Part shown: one piece after another, positions 49,441 through 59,042 of the stretch
Position numbering within the stretch: position 1 is the stretch's first letter
Layout: every line of letters starts with the position of its first letter
Notes under the pieces: model-generated
What the model was told of the DNA's origin: nothing
Seen by the model: only the letters and a program-made list of their open reading frames with translations
Databases searched by the model: none
Assembly: GCA_034440495.1 (NCBI GenBank)
Contig: JAWXCE010000039.1
Coordinates: 1-64,000 of the forward strand
Origin: JAWXCE01 sp034440495
Lineage (GTDB): Bacteria; Pseudomonadota; Alphaproteobacteria; Rhizobiales; Rhodomicrobiaceae
Direction: 5' to 3'
Length of the DNA: 64,000 nucleotides
Position numbers and translations under genes: made by a program

Positions 49441-50892
49441 TCAATCGCGCAGCAGACGCTTCAGAGTTTCGACGTCATCGCCAAGCGATGGATCCTGACT
49501 GAGCAACTCCTCGACTTTGCGAATCGCGTGCAGCACCGTGGTGTGATCCCGACCGCCAAAACGGCGCCCGATTTCCGGCAGCGAGCGCGCTGTCAGAGTT
49601 TTTGCGAGGTACATGCCGATCTGGCGCGGGCGGACGATGGAGCGGTTGCGGCGGCTGGACAGCAGATCGCCGCGCTGCACGCCAAAATGTTTGGTCAGCA
49701 CGCGCAGGATGTCGTCAATCTTCACGCGCCTGGGGTCTTTGCCGCGCACCAGGTCTGAAATGATCGTTTCGGCGGCTTCGATGCTCACCTGCTGTCCGGT
49801 TAGCTGATAGGCAGCCGAGAGGCGAGTCACGGCGCCTTCGAGTTCGCGTCCGCTTTCGGTGAGTTGCGATGCAAGAAAATCGACTACGGCGTCTGGTATG
49901 GCGAAGCCGGGGAGTTGCTCGGCGCGTTCCTGAGCGCGGCGCTTCAGGATTTTGAAACGCAGGTCGTAATCCAGCGCGCCCAGTTCGGTGACGAGGCCGC
50001 CCGACAGGCGCGAACGCATGCGTGCGTCAAAGCTTTCGAGGCCGGTTGGCGCACAATCCGAGGCGACGACCACCTGCTTGCCGCCATCGATAAGCGAATT
50101 CAGCGTGTGGCAGAATTCCTGCTGAAACGTACGGCCCTGCAGGAACTCCATGTCGTCGATCAGCATGAGGTCGATGCCACGCAGCTTTTCCTTGAACGCC
50201 GGCGCGTCTTTCGCCTGTAGCGCTTCCGCGAAGCTGTACATGAAGCGCTCGGCCGTAAGATAAAGCACCTTGGCGCGCGGCTTTGCGCGTTTCACCTCCC
50301 AGGCGATTGCGTGCAGCAAATGAGTTTTACCCATGCCGACTTTGGAGTGGATATAGAGCGGGTTGTAACGCAAGGGCTGGCTGGCGACGGATTCGGTGAC
50401 TTGCATCGCGGCTGCGTAAGCGAACCGGTTCGATCCACCGACGACGAAAGAGCCAAATGTGTAGCGGCTGTCAAGCGGCGAGCCGTCGAACCCATCGCAG
50501 CCGGTACGCATGTCACGGATTTTGTCGTCAATACCAAAGCCGGTTATGACGGGATGACTTTCCGGTCGCGGGAGAGAGCTTTCGACAGAGCGCGATTGCA
50601 CCGGGACGAAGGCCGCGTGAGGCTGGCGGACACGAAACTCTAATTTGCTAGCGCCATTCAACTCCTCGTTGCAGCATGCGAGCAAGCGTTCTGAGTAATG
50701 CGATTGCAGCCAGTTGCGCAGAAACTTTGTCGGCACCGAGACTTGCACTATGCGACCATCATAGGCGTCAAGCTCTACCCGACCGAACCAGCTTGTGAAG
50801 ACGTCCTCGCCAAGTTCGGCCCGAAGCCGGGATTGGACGCGGCGCCATTTGTTTTCAATTGTCGTCGATTCTGCTGCTACTTCCATAACCAA
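49441..50892 (-). CDS. dnaA: Chromosomal replication initiator protein DnaA
   Basis: 483 aa. Domain I starts NKWRRVQSRLRAELGEDVFT SWF; the AAA+ domain has the Walker A segment VGMGKTHLLHAIAWE, Walker B LMLIDDMEFLQGR and the sensor/arginine region. Domain IV carries the signature GGRDHTTVLHAIRKVEEL that binds DnaA boxes. The start Met could be residue 1 or 3 (MVMEVAAES). DnaA-ATP melts the replication origin; the nearby AT-rich gap toward rpsT is the likely oriC. Confidence 0.97.
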   Translation of the reverse strand: MVMEVAAESTTIENKWRRVQSRLRAELGEDVFTSWFGRVELDAYDGRIVQVSVPTKFLRNWLQSHYSERLLACCNEELNGASKLEFRVRQPHAAFVPVQSRSVESSLPRPESHPVITGFGIDDKIRDMRTGCDGFDGSPLDSRYTFGSFVVGGSNRFAYAAAMQVTESVASQPLRYNPLYIHSKVGMGKTHLLHAIAWEVKRAKPRAKVLYLTAERFMYSFAEALQAKDAPAFKEKLRGIDLMLIDDMEFLQGRTFQQEFCHTLNSLIDGGKQVVVASDCAPTGLESFDARMRSRLSGGLVTELGALDYDLRFKILKRRAQERAEQLPGFAIPDAVVDFLASQLTESGRELEGAVTRLSAAYQLTGQQVSIEAAETIISDLVRGKDPRRVKIDDILRVLTKHFGVQRGDLLSSRRNRSIVRPRQIGMYLAKTLTARSLPEIGRRFGGRDHTTVLHAIRKVEELLSQDPSLGDDVETLKRLLRD

Positions 50893-50977
50893 ACCCCGCT
50901 ATTTACATGGCGCAACGCGCAAGTCATTCTTTGGCCAAGTTAATGGCCATTGCCGTCGTTATCTGACGACGCCGCTT

Positions 50978-51466
50978 CTAGGCGGCCTTATCGAGAATGA
51001 GAGATTGTCCCTTTATGCAACTGACCGCTTTGCCCTCGCTAGAGCGGTCAATCAGTTCCAGCCGCCTTACAGTCGACGCGCGAAGCCGCTCGACATTAGA
51101 TGCGGGCACGGAACTTCTAGCCAACAGCCATGAAGGAGGCAAAACGTCGAACGAGTAAACGGGAGAAGACGCAGCAGGCAGGCGTGTTAGTCCTAGCCAC
51201 CCGGCGCGGCGACGTACAAAAATGGCGTCGCTTAGCGCAATGGAAAGAGACCGGCAGTACAGGCTTTTAAGCCCGTCACGCCATCCGCTGTTCTCAGTGA
51301 TGGCGCGCGCTGGTGAACGGGTTGGCGCCATTGAAAGTCTTGCCGCATGATTTGCATACGGGCGCGGTTTGGATGCGCGTGTTGCGCGCTTGGCCTTCAT
51401 CGCGCGCCATGCGCTTTCCCCGGCATCGCCGCCAGCAAAGCGGAATGTTGCTTCAGTCGAAATCAA
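50978..51466 (-). CDS. Hypothetical 162-aa ORF upstream of dnaA
   Basis: TTG start at 51466, preceded at 5 bases by a perfect AGGAGG, followed by an open frame to 50978. The product is Arg/Ser-rich with no recognised domain (GWRDGLKSLYCRSLSIALSD; SPVYSFDVLPPSWLLARSS). The frame lies on the same strand as dnaA and ends 86 bases before it. The strong ribosome site argues for translation; the low-complexity composition and absence of known relatives argue against. It could be a short lineage-specific gene or a decayed one. Confidence 0.35.
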   Translation of the reverse strand: MISTEATFRFAGGDAGESAWRAMKAKRATRASKPRPYANHAARLSMAPTRSPARAITENSGWRDGLKSLYCRSLSIALSDAIFVRRRAGWLGLTRLPAASSPVYSFDVLPPSWLLARSSVPASNVERLRASTVRRLELIDRSSEGKAVSCIKGQSLILDKAA

Positions 51467-52116
51467 TTTCCCCTCCTGCTCATTAGCAGTCGCTTACGGA
51501 AATGGCTCGCATACGCAACACATTGCGCGCCAACAAAAATCCGGTAGCAACGTCTAACAACCTTGCACTGTACAAAATAAATAGGTTTAAAATGCCTGCG
51601 GCTACTTACCGCAAACCTGACAGAAACCTAACGCATTACAGGAACAAAAGTTTTGGAGGAAAATCCTCCCGTTCGGATGAAAACACTATATCGTTCGGGC
51701 TTCGCTTGCGCAACCCTGCCGCATCGCGATGACTTCTAGAGGCGGCCAGAACTTTAGCCTCCGTAACGACACCAGTGATCCGTGAGTCGCGGATCATTGG
51801 TTAGTGCGCTGAATCTAATCGAAAATCGGATCGAAGCAAAAGTGTGATCCAGATACGGCGCGTCAATATATTTGTTGCTAAAGCGAGTTTTTTTCCTTGA
51901 TTATTTTTGCAACATCTCTGCAACCTTTAGTTGCAAAACACAACTTATCTCTTAATTCCATGATTTCGCTCGATATTGACGCTATTAATGATTGTTTTGC
52001 ATTTTCTTTGAGGCGGAGCGCGTGTCTAAAGGGCAACATATATGTATCCGTAAGATTCAGCGCTGTTTAGAGCGCGCCAGTAGGGTTAAAAACCGGCTAC
52101 GAGCAGAATTTATCAT
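51467..52116. other. oriC: Candidate chromosomal replication origin region
   Basis: About 650 gene-free bases between rpsT and dnaA, the place where many alphaproteobacteria have oriC. It contains an AT-rich block near 51880-52010 and T/A tracts at 51886-51905. It also has an inverted repeat GGAGGAAAATCCTCC near 51655-51670, GATCCG/CGGATC arms near 51777-51796, and several GATC and GANTC sites. I found no exact TTATCCACA box; the nearest are partial matches. The assignment rests on position and composition. Confidence 0.45.
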
Positions 52117-52149
52117 AAAAAACCGCCGAAGCGAATATCGCTACGGCGG
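52117..52149 (-). terminator. Intrinsic terminator of rpsT
   Basis: CCGCCG/CGGCGG outer arms and GCGA/TCGC inner arms at 52123-52149; on the minus strand the hairpin is followed by a run of six T. It lies 29 bases past the rpsT stop. Confidence 0.88.
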
Positions 52150-52177
52150 CTAAAATTAACAGAAATATCAAGGTTTA

Positions 52178-52444
52178 TTAGGCGGCGAGTGCGTGTATCC
52201 GGCTGCTTAATCTTGAAATTTTACGTGACGCCGTGTTCTTATGAAGAACGCCTTTTTGCGCCGAACGCATAATTTCAGGCTGTGCATTACGCAGCGCTTC
52301 AGCGGCGGCGGCCTGATTACCAGAAGCAATCGCTTCTTCGACTTTGCGCACGAAAGTACGCATGCGGCTCCGGCGCGCTTTGTTGATATCCGTGCGGCGC
52401 ACAGCCCTGCGTGCGGCCTTCTTTGCTGATTTCGTATTTGCCAT
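52178..52444 (-). CDS. rpsT: 30S ribosomal protein S20
   Basis: 88 aa, all helical and Lys/Arg/Ala-rich. The family start MANTKSAKKAARRAVRRTDI and the end NTASRKISRLSSRIHALAA are clear. It binds 16S rRNA at the body of the small subunit. rpsT next to dnaA is an alphaproteobacterial hallmark. An AT-rich leader precedes it. Confidence 0.97.
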   Translation of the reverse strand: MANTKSAKKAARRAVRRTDINKARRSRMRTFVRKVEEAIASGNQAAAAEALRNAQPEIMRSAQKGVLHKNTASRKISRLSSRIHALAA

Positions 52445-52612
52445 TCAATGCCTTCACCGGACGCATGACTTTGTGTCACCGTCGTCTGCTAAAACTGTTA
52501 ATGTTGATGTATAACGACACGATTTTGCCGCGTCAACACTCTGGCTCATAGCTTCATACGCTTCTTTATTGTTATGACAGTTTTTGACAAGGCGCGAGTA
52601 ACAGGTGAGGGC

Positions 52613-53620
52613 ATGAAAACTCTGGTAACGGGCGTAGCGGGCTTTATTGGCTCCTATGTCGCAAAAGCCCTTTTGAAACAGGGACATAAAGTTATTGGGG
52701 TCGACAGTCTCAATGACTATTATGACCCTTTATTGAAGCACGCACGCCTTAATCCGCTCACAAAACTCCAGAATTTTCGATTCATAAAACTTGATCTCGC
52801 GAATAGACAAGCCATAGAAGAGCTTTTCGCCGAAGAGCGTTTTTCAGCCGTTGTGCATCTGGCGGCGCAGGCAGGGGTGCGCTATTCGCTCCACAACCCG
52901 CACGCTTATATCGAGTCCAACATTACCGGCTTTCTGAATATTCTGGAGGGTTGCCGTCACGTAAAGGTCGCTCATCTTGTCTTCGCATCATCCAGTTCGG
53001 TTTACGGCGCCAACGCAAAAACGCCGTTCAGCGTGCATGATGGGGCCGACCATCCGGTTAGTCTCTATGGCGCGACGAAAAAAGCGAATGAGATGATGGC
53101 TCATTCCTACGCACATCTTTACGGGTTTCCTGTCACTGGCTTGCGGTTTTTTACTGTTTATGGGCCATGGGGCCGCCCTGATATGTCGCCGTTTATCTTC
53201 ACGCGCAAAATACTGGGCGGCGAGCCAATTGACGTGTTCAATCACGGCCGTCACCAACGCGATTTCACCTACATCGACGACATCGTCGAGGGTGTGGTGA
53301 AGACGCTGGCACAGCCAGCGGTTCCTCAGGCCAATTGGAACCCGGCGACGCCCGATCCAGCCTCATCGTCAGCGCCCTATCGGCTTTACAACATCGGCAA
53401 CAATAATCCCGTCGAGTTGATGCACTTTATTGCCTGCATCGAGAAGGCGACGGGCAAGAAAGCCATCATGAACATGCTGCCAATGCAACCTGGCGATGTG
53501 CTGGCGACATACGCTGACATTGACAGTCTGACGGCTTTAACCGGCTTCAAACCTTGCACTTCTGTAGAAACTGGTATCGAACGTTTTGTCGGCTGGTATC
53601 GTGATTTTTACAGCGTATAA
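52613..53620 (+). CDS. NAD-dependent sugar-nucleotide epimerase (UDP-glucuronate 4-epimerase type)
   Basis: 335 aa from the ATG at 52613. The Rossmann motif GVAGFIGSYVAKALL is at the N-terminus. The SDR catalytic set is SSSSVYG with the Ser and YGATKKANE with the Tyr and Lys. FTVYGPWGRPDMSPFIFTRK and the acid-sugar-like NHGRHQRDFTYIDD match UDP-glucuronate 4-epimerases. It would supply UDP-galacturonate for surface polysaccharide. It is convergent with, and two bases from, the methyltransferase-like gene at 53622, and sits where rpsT and echA are usually neighbours, so it may be an insertion. Confidence 0.88.
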   Translation: MKTLVTGVAGFIGSYVAKALLKQGHKVIGVDSLNDYYDPLLKHARLNPLTKLQNFRFIKLDLANRQAIEELFAEERFSAVVHLAAQAGVRYSLHNPHAYIESNITGFLNILEGCRHVKVAHLVFASSSSVYGANAKTPFSVHDGADHPVSLYGATKKANEMMAHSYAHLYGFPVTGLRFFTVYGPWGRPDMSPFIFTRKILGGEPIDVFNHGRHQRDFTYIDDIVEGVVKTLAQPAVPQANWNPATPDPASSSAPYRLYNIGNNNPVELMHFIACIEKATGKKAIMNMLPMQPGDVLATYADIDSLTALTGFKPCTSVETGIERFVGWYRDFYSV

Positions 53621-53621
53621 T

Positions 53622-54428
53622 TTAGCCGCGCGTAGTTTCGGGTTTGGCGGGCCAATGCCCCCATCGCATGGGCGCGAGATAACTGGCTGCGCGGTAATGC
53701 TGCTCCGCCGTGTAAGGCCCCATGAACCTGGCCAAATCCTCGGACGAACGTACGAAAAAGCCGTTGAGGCCAAAAGCGTCGCACCCCACCAGCGACAACC
53801 CCAACTCCGCGCCGAGCAATTCAAGGGATTTAAGGCTGGCGCCATACCAGTTCGAGCCATCCCATATTGCATCCGCCCGGTAAGGAACGACGAATTTGTA
53901 AGGCGCCGGGATCGAGGCGTTATACTCGATCGCGGCAACGCGCGGCCTAAAATCGCGCATCGCTTGCCATATATAATACGTGTTCATGTCCACATCGACG
54001 GACAGGTAATCGAACGCGAGCGGGGCGTCCGCCTTGTTGAGCAAGGGCGAAATATTATCGGTCGTGACCATCGATTCGACAAGTTTGAGTTGGCCGGAGC
54101 CTAGCTGCGCCGCGAAATCGCGCCGGATAGCAGCGGCGTTCTCAGCGTTACCCTCAACCCACACGCCCGACCACCCGAGCGTCAGCAGCAGCCGCGTGGT
54201 GTTCTCCCGCCCATTGCCAACGCCGATCTCGATGAAAGTTTTATCCCTCACGCCGATGCGCCGGAAAATTTCGGCAATCACGCCGTCCTCCGGTCCTTGG
54301 CTGAACATCTGCGTGTTGTTGCGGCAAAGCTCGCGCGTATCTGTGGTAGCGGCGATACGCGATTGCAGCATCTCGAACCGTAAGTCGGCCAGCATCCGCC
54401 ATAGTTCTTTTTGTGTGAGGTCGCTCAT
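53622..54428 (-). CDS. FkbM-like methyltransferase candidate
   Basis: 268 aa. The segment DKTFIEIGVGNGRENTTRLL resembles the SAM-binding motif of FkbM-type methyltransferases, and FDYLSVDVDMNTYYIWQAM supplies the acidic motif. The rest (YNASIPAPYKFVVPYRADAI; GSNWYGASLKSLELLGAELG) is typical of proteins annotated only as hypothetical in polysaccharide loci. The start overlaps the echA stop (TAATG), implying translational coupling. A sugar-modifying role is plausible; not shown. Confidence 0.5.
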   Translation of the reverse strand: MSDLTQKELWRMLADLRFEMLQSRIAATTDTRELCRNNTQMFSQGPEDGVIAEIFRRIGVRDKTFIEIGVGNGRENTTRLLLTLGWSGVWVEGNAENAAAIRRDFAAQLGSGQLKLVESMVTTDNISPLLNKADAPLAFDYLSVDVDMNTYYIWQAMRDFRPRVAAIEYNASIPAPYKFVVPYRADAIWDGSNWYGASLKSLELLGAELGLSLVGCDAFGLNGFFVRSSEDLARFMGPYTAEQHYRAASYLAPMRWGHWPAKPETTRG

Positions 54429-55189
54429 TAACTGCGCCTAAACTGCGGTGCGCGCTTTTCCTCGAACGCGGCCATCCCCTCTATCTGGTCTTCCGTGCCG
54501 AACAGCGAGTAAAACGCGCGGCGCTCAAAGGCCACGCCGTCCGCCAAGGGCGTCTCGAAAGCGCGGTTTACCGCCTCTTTCGCCAACATGACGGATGGTA
54601 GCGATAGAGCGGCGATTTTATCCGCCGCTTTCATAGCCTCGCCGAGCAACTCAGCGGCGGGAACAACCCTGGAAACCAGGCCGCAGCGCTCGGCTTCCAC
54701 TGCGTCCATCATGCGGCTGGTCAGCACCATATCCATGGTCCTGGACTTGCCGATGAAGCGCGCCAGCCGCTGCGTGCCGCCCAATCCCGGGATGACGCCC
54801 AGCATGATTTCCGGCTGGCCAAACTTGGCCGTGTCGGCGGCGATGATAAAGTCGCACATCATCGCCAGTTCACAGCCGCCGCCGAGCGCAAACCCTGACA
54901 CCGCCGCGATCACCGGCTTTCGCACACGCGACATGTAATCCCAGTCGCCAATGAAATCGTCGCCAGAGCTTTTGCCGCGCATCTCCTTGATGTCCGCGCC
55001 CGCCGCGAACACCTTCTCCGACCCGGTGATGACGATGGCGCCGACGCCCGCATCTGCCTCGAACGCTGCCAGCGCCACGTTAAGTTCAGCGATAAGCGCG
55101 GAGGAAAGCGCATTCAGCGCTTGCGGCCGGTTCAATGTGATTAACCCTACGCGACCGCGCATCTCGGCGATGATGTTGTCGTAAGTCAT
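54428..55189 (-). CDS. Enoyl-CoA hydratase
   Basis: 253 aa of the crotonase family. The oxyanion-hole segments are KVFAAGADIKEM and VSGFALGGGCELAMMCD, and the catalytic glutamates are in GGGCELAMM and the FGQPEIMLGVIPG segment that precedes GLGGTQRLARFIG. The family end FEEKRAPQFRRS is present. It hydrates trans-2-enoyl-CoA in fatty-acid or amino-acid breakdown. In alphaproteobacteria it is often found close to rpsT and dnaA, as here, although two genes intervene. Confidence 0.93.
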   Translation of the reverse strand: MTYDNIIAEMRGRVGLITLNRPQALNALSSALIAELNVALAAFEADAGVGAIVITGSEKVFAAGADIKEMRGKSSGDDFIGDWDYMSRVRKPVIAAVSGFALGGGCELAMMCDFIIAADTAKFGQPEIMLGVIPGLGGTQRLARFIGKSRTMDMVLTSRMMDAVEAERCGLVSRVVPAAELLGEAMKAADKIAALSLPSVMLAKEAVNRAFETPLADGVAFERRAFYSLFGTEDQIEGMAAFEEKRAPQFRRS

Positions 55190-55351
55190 TTCATTCCTAA
55201 CCGTTTTTCATTCAGGCATCATTTGCCCGATAGAAAGGCGATGGGCAAGCGCGCAAGCGCTTTAGGCCTTTCGCAAAAACCCTGTAGAGGTTATTTTCGC
55301 TACAAACTTGATAAACGCCGGGTTTTATACAGGCGTGATCCGAGGGGGCAC

Positions 55352-56099
55352 ATGACCGGCGACATCATTCTTTCGACGGCGGATCTCACGAAAGAATTCA
55401 AAGGGTTTGCCGCTGTGCAGGCGGTTAATCTGCAAGTGCGTCGCGGCACGATTCATGCGCTCATCGGCCCCAACGGTGCGGGCAAGACAACCTGTTTCAA
55501 CCTGCTGACAAAGTTTCTCAACCCCACGCGGGGGGCAATTACATACAATGGGCAAAACATCACGGCGATGCCGCCCGCGAAGATTGCCCGGCTCGGCCTT
55601 GTCCGCTCGTTTCAGATTTCTGCTGTATTCCCGCATCTAACGGCGCTTGAAAATGTGCGCATCGCCCTGCAGCGGAAGCGTGGGGACAGCTTTTATTTCT
55701 GGCGTTCCCAGCGCTCGCTGGACGACCTGAACGGCGCAGCCCTGGAGCTTGTCCGCGCGGTTGGGCTGGAAGACTACGCCCACGAGCTTGCCGGAGAACT
55801 AGCCTATGGCCGCAAGCGCGCGCTGGAAATTGCAACTACGCTAGCCCTTGATCCGGAAATGTTGCTGCTCGATGAGCCAATGGCGGGCATGACGCAGGAG
55901 GACATCGACCGCATCACGGCGCTCATCCGCCGCGTTTCGGTGAACCGGACGATCCTGATGGTGGAGCATAACCTTTCCGTCGTCGCCAATCTCTGTCAGC
56001 GCATTACAGTGCTGGCGCGCGGCAAAATCCTCGCGGAAGGGGATTACGAGACCGTGTCGAAAGACCCGCGCGTTATCGAAGCTTACATTGGGGTTGGCC

Positions 56100-56107
<8 letters not shown>
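55352..56107 (+). CDS. livG: Branched-chain amino acid-type ABC transporter ATPase LivG
   Basis: 251 aa from the ATG at 55352; the longer frame has no homology. Motifs are GPNGAGKTTCFNLLTKF (Walker A), LAYGRKRALEIATTLAL (LivG-type signature), MLLLDEPMAGMTQEDI (Walker B and D-loop) and VEHNLSVV (H-loop). The stop overlaps the start of livF by eight bases. First gene of a five-gene transport cluster; substrates may be branched-chain amino acids or urea/amides, which sequence cannot settle. Confidence 0.92.
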
Positions 56108-56846
<739 letters not shown>

Positions 56847-56878
56847 CGTAAGCGGCAAAAAGAGTTAGGGAGGAGACT

Positions 56879-58087
56879 ATGACGATAAGACAACTCGCGG
56901 CGGCAGCGATCATCTCGGCAAGCGCCGTTATTTCAGCCAGCGCGCAAACGCCGGTGAAAATCGGCGTGTTGACGGATATGTCGGGCACTTATTCTGATCT
57001 GGCAGGCCCGGGTTCGGTATGGTCGGCGAATAAAGCTGTTGCAGACTTCAACGCCACATCGAAAGCCGTCAAGGCCGAGGTCATCTTCGCTGACCATCAG
57101 AACAAGGGCGACATCGCGTCAGGCATCGCACGCCGGTGGTACGACACGGAAAATGTTAACGTCGTCGTCGATCTGGTCACGTCTTCCACAGCGCTTGCGG
57201 TCAACGAAATCGCAAAAGAAAAGAACAAGGTCGCCCTTGTCTCCGGCGCTGCATCGTCGGATATCACCGGCAGTAAATGCAACGCAAACACGCTGCACTG
57301 GACATATGATACCTACGCTCTCGCCAACGGCACCGGCACCGCAGTTGTAAAAACCGGCGGCAATACATGGTTTTTCATCACCGCAGACTATGCTTTCGGG
57401 CAGGCGCTGGAGCGTGACACATCGGCGGTCGTGACGGCCAATGGCGGGAAGGTTCTGGGATCAGTCAAGCATCCGTTCCCGGCCCAGGATTTCTCATCAT
57501 TCCTGCTTCAGGCGCAAAGCTCGGGAGCAAAAATCATTGGTCTTGCAAACGCTGGGGCTGACACGACCAACGCGATCAAGCAGGCGTCCGAGTTTGGCAT
57601 TGTGCAGAACGGGCAGAACCTGGCCGGATTGCTGGTGTTCATCTCCGACGTAAATGCGCTGGGGTTGAAAACGGCGCAAGGGCTGATTTTCACCGAAGCG
57701 TGGTATTGGGATCTGAATGACGGCAACCGCGCCTTCGCCAAGGAATTCGCGGCGGCGAACAACGGCAAACACCCGACCATGGTGCATGCTGGCGTGTATT
57801 CATCCGTCATCCATTATCTCAAGGCGGTCGAGGCGCTGAATAGCGCGGCCGATGGCGCGGCGACCGTCGCCAAAATGAAGGCGACTCCGACTGAAGATAA
57901 GCTGTTCGGCAAAGGCTCGGTGCGGGCGGATGGCCGCAAAATCCACGACATGTATCTGTTCGAGGTGAAGAAACCCGAAGAGAGCAAAGCCCCTTGGGAT
58001 TACTACAAACTGCGCGCCACAATTCCGGCCGCGCAAGCCTGGCGTCCGCTGGAGCAGAGCGCCTGCCCGCTTGTGAAGAAGTCCTGA
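56879..58087 (+). CDS. livK: ABC transporter substrate-binding protein (LivK/Leu-Ile-Val type)
   Basis: 402 aa. Signal peptide through residue 22 (AAAAIISASAVISASAQ). The type I periplasmic-binding fold opens VKIGVLTDMSGTYSDLAGP; ITADYAFGQALERDTSAVV and GLANAGADTTNAIKQASEFG are typical. It binds the substrate in the periplasm for the LivHMGF channel. The cluster order livG-F-K-H-M puts the binding protein in the middle. A strong hairpin follows at 58095. Confidence 0.9.
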   Translation: MTIRQLAAAAIISASAVISASAQTPVKIGVLTDMSGTYSDLAGPGSVWSANKAVADFNATSKAVKAEVIFADHQNKGDIASGIARRWYDTENVNVVVDLVTSSTALAVNEIAKEKNKVALVSGAASSDITGSKCNANTLHWTYDTYALANGTGTAVVKTGGNTWFFITADYAFGQALERDTSAVVTANGGKVLGSVKHPFPAQDFSSFLLQAQSSGAKIIGLANAGADTTNAIKQASEFGIVQNGQNLAGLLVFISDVNALGLKTAQGLIFTEAWYWDLNDGNRAFAKEFAAANNGKHPTMVHAGVYSSVIHYLKAVEALNSAADGAATVAKMKATPTEDKLFGKGSVRADGRKIHDMYLFEVKKPEESKAPWDYYKLRATIPAAQAWRPLEQSACPLVKKS

Positions 58088-58094
58088 ACAACAT

Positions 58095-58138
58095 GAGAAC
58101 CATCGCGCCGGATGGAAATTCCGGCGCGATGGTTTCTC
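58095..58138 (+). terminator. Hairpin between livK and livH, attenuator-like
   Basis: Arms GAGAACCATCGCGCCGGA at 58095-58112 and TCCGGCGCGATGGTTTCTC at 58120-58138 pair almost completely, with a seven-base loop. There is no T-run of four or more directly after, so it may be a leaky terminator or a 3'-stabilising element rather than a full stop. Confidence 0.65.
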
Positions 58139-58153
58139 TCGAAGGCTGCAATC

Positions 58154-59041
58154 ATGTTTGAACTGCTCGGCGTTCCGCCCCAGGCATTATTCGGCCAGCT
58201 TTTGCTCGGTCTGATTAACGGCTCGTTTTACGCGATCCTTAGCCTTGGTCTGGCGGTGATTTTCGGCCTTCTGAACATTATCAATTTCAGTCATGGCGCG
58301 CAATATATGATGGGCGCGTTCGTGGGCTGGATGCTGCTGAACTACGCGGGCGTCGGCTACTGGGCCGCCCTTATCTTAGCGCCACTGCTTGTCGGCGCGA
58401 CGGGGTTCATCATCGAGCGGTTTTTGATCTCCCGTCTCTACAAGCTAGATCATCTTTACGGCCTGCTGCTCACCTTCGGCCTCGCCCTTATTATTCAGGG
58501 GATATTTCGCAACCAATACGGCTCTTCGGGGCTGCCATACAGCATCCCGGTGGAACTGTCGGGCGGCCAAAATCTTGGCTTCATGTATCTGCCAAACTAT
58601 CGTGCGTGGGTGGTCGTTGCATCGCTCACAGTTTGCCTGGCGACCTGGCTCGTCATTGAAAAGACGCGGCTTGGATCGTACTTGCGCGCCGCCACAGAGA
58701 ACCCGACGCTGGTCGGCGCGTTTGGCGTTAATGTTCCTCGGCTGATAACGCTTACTTACGGTTTTGGCGTTGCGCTCGCCGCGTTTGCCGGAGTGCTGGC
58801 CGCGCCGATTTACTCGGTCAACCCGAATATGGGCGCCGACCTGATTATCGTGGTTTTCGCGGTTGTCGTGATCGGCGGGATGGGGTCGATCCTTGGCGCG
58901 ATCCTCACCGGCTTCGGGCTTGGAGTCGTCGAGGGGCTGACCAAGGTGTTTTATCCGGAGGCAGCCGCCACGGTCATCTTCATTATCATGATTATCGTGC
59001 TGCTGATAAAGCCGCAGGGGCTGTTCGGAAGGGCGCCGTAA
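58154..59041 (+). CDS. livH: Branched-chain amino acid-type ABC transporter permease LivH
   Basis: 295 aa from the ATG at 58154. About eight membrane helices; signatures are GLINGSFYAILSLGLAVIFG, NIINFSHGAQYMMGAFVG, and VIGGMGSILGAILTGFGLG with the EAA-like loop. LivH forms the channel with LivM. It ends one base before the livM start (GTAACATGG), so the two are coupled. The signal-like MFELLGVPPQALFG is normal for the family. Confidence 0.94.
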   Translation: MFELLGVPPQALFGQLLLGLINGSFYAILSLGLAVIFGLLNIINFSHGAQYMMGAFVGWMLLNYAGVGYWAALILAPLLVGATGFIIERFLISRLYKLDHLYGLLLTFGLALIIQGIFRNQYGSSGLPYSIPVELSGGQNLGFMYLPNYRAWVVVASLTVCLATWLVIEKTRLGSYLRAATENPTLVGAFGVNVPRLITLTYGFGVALAAFAGVLAAPIYSVNPNMGADLIIVVFAVVVIGGMGSILGAILTGFGLGVVEGLTKVFYPEAAATVIFIIMIIVLLIKPQGLFGRAP

Positions 59042-59042
59042 C

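Noticed and set aside
51016..51024. TTATGCAAC as a DnaA box upstream of dnaA
   Set aside because: Two mismatches to the consensus and only one copy; not enough to call a box.
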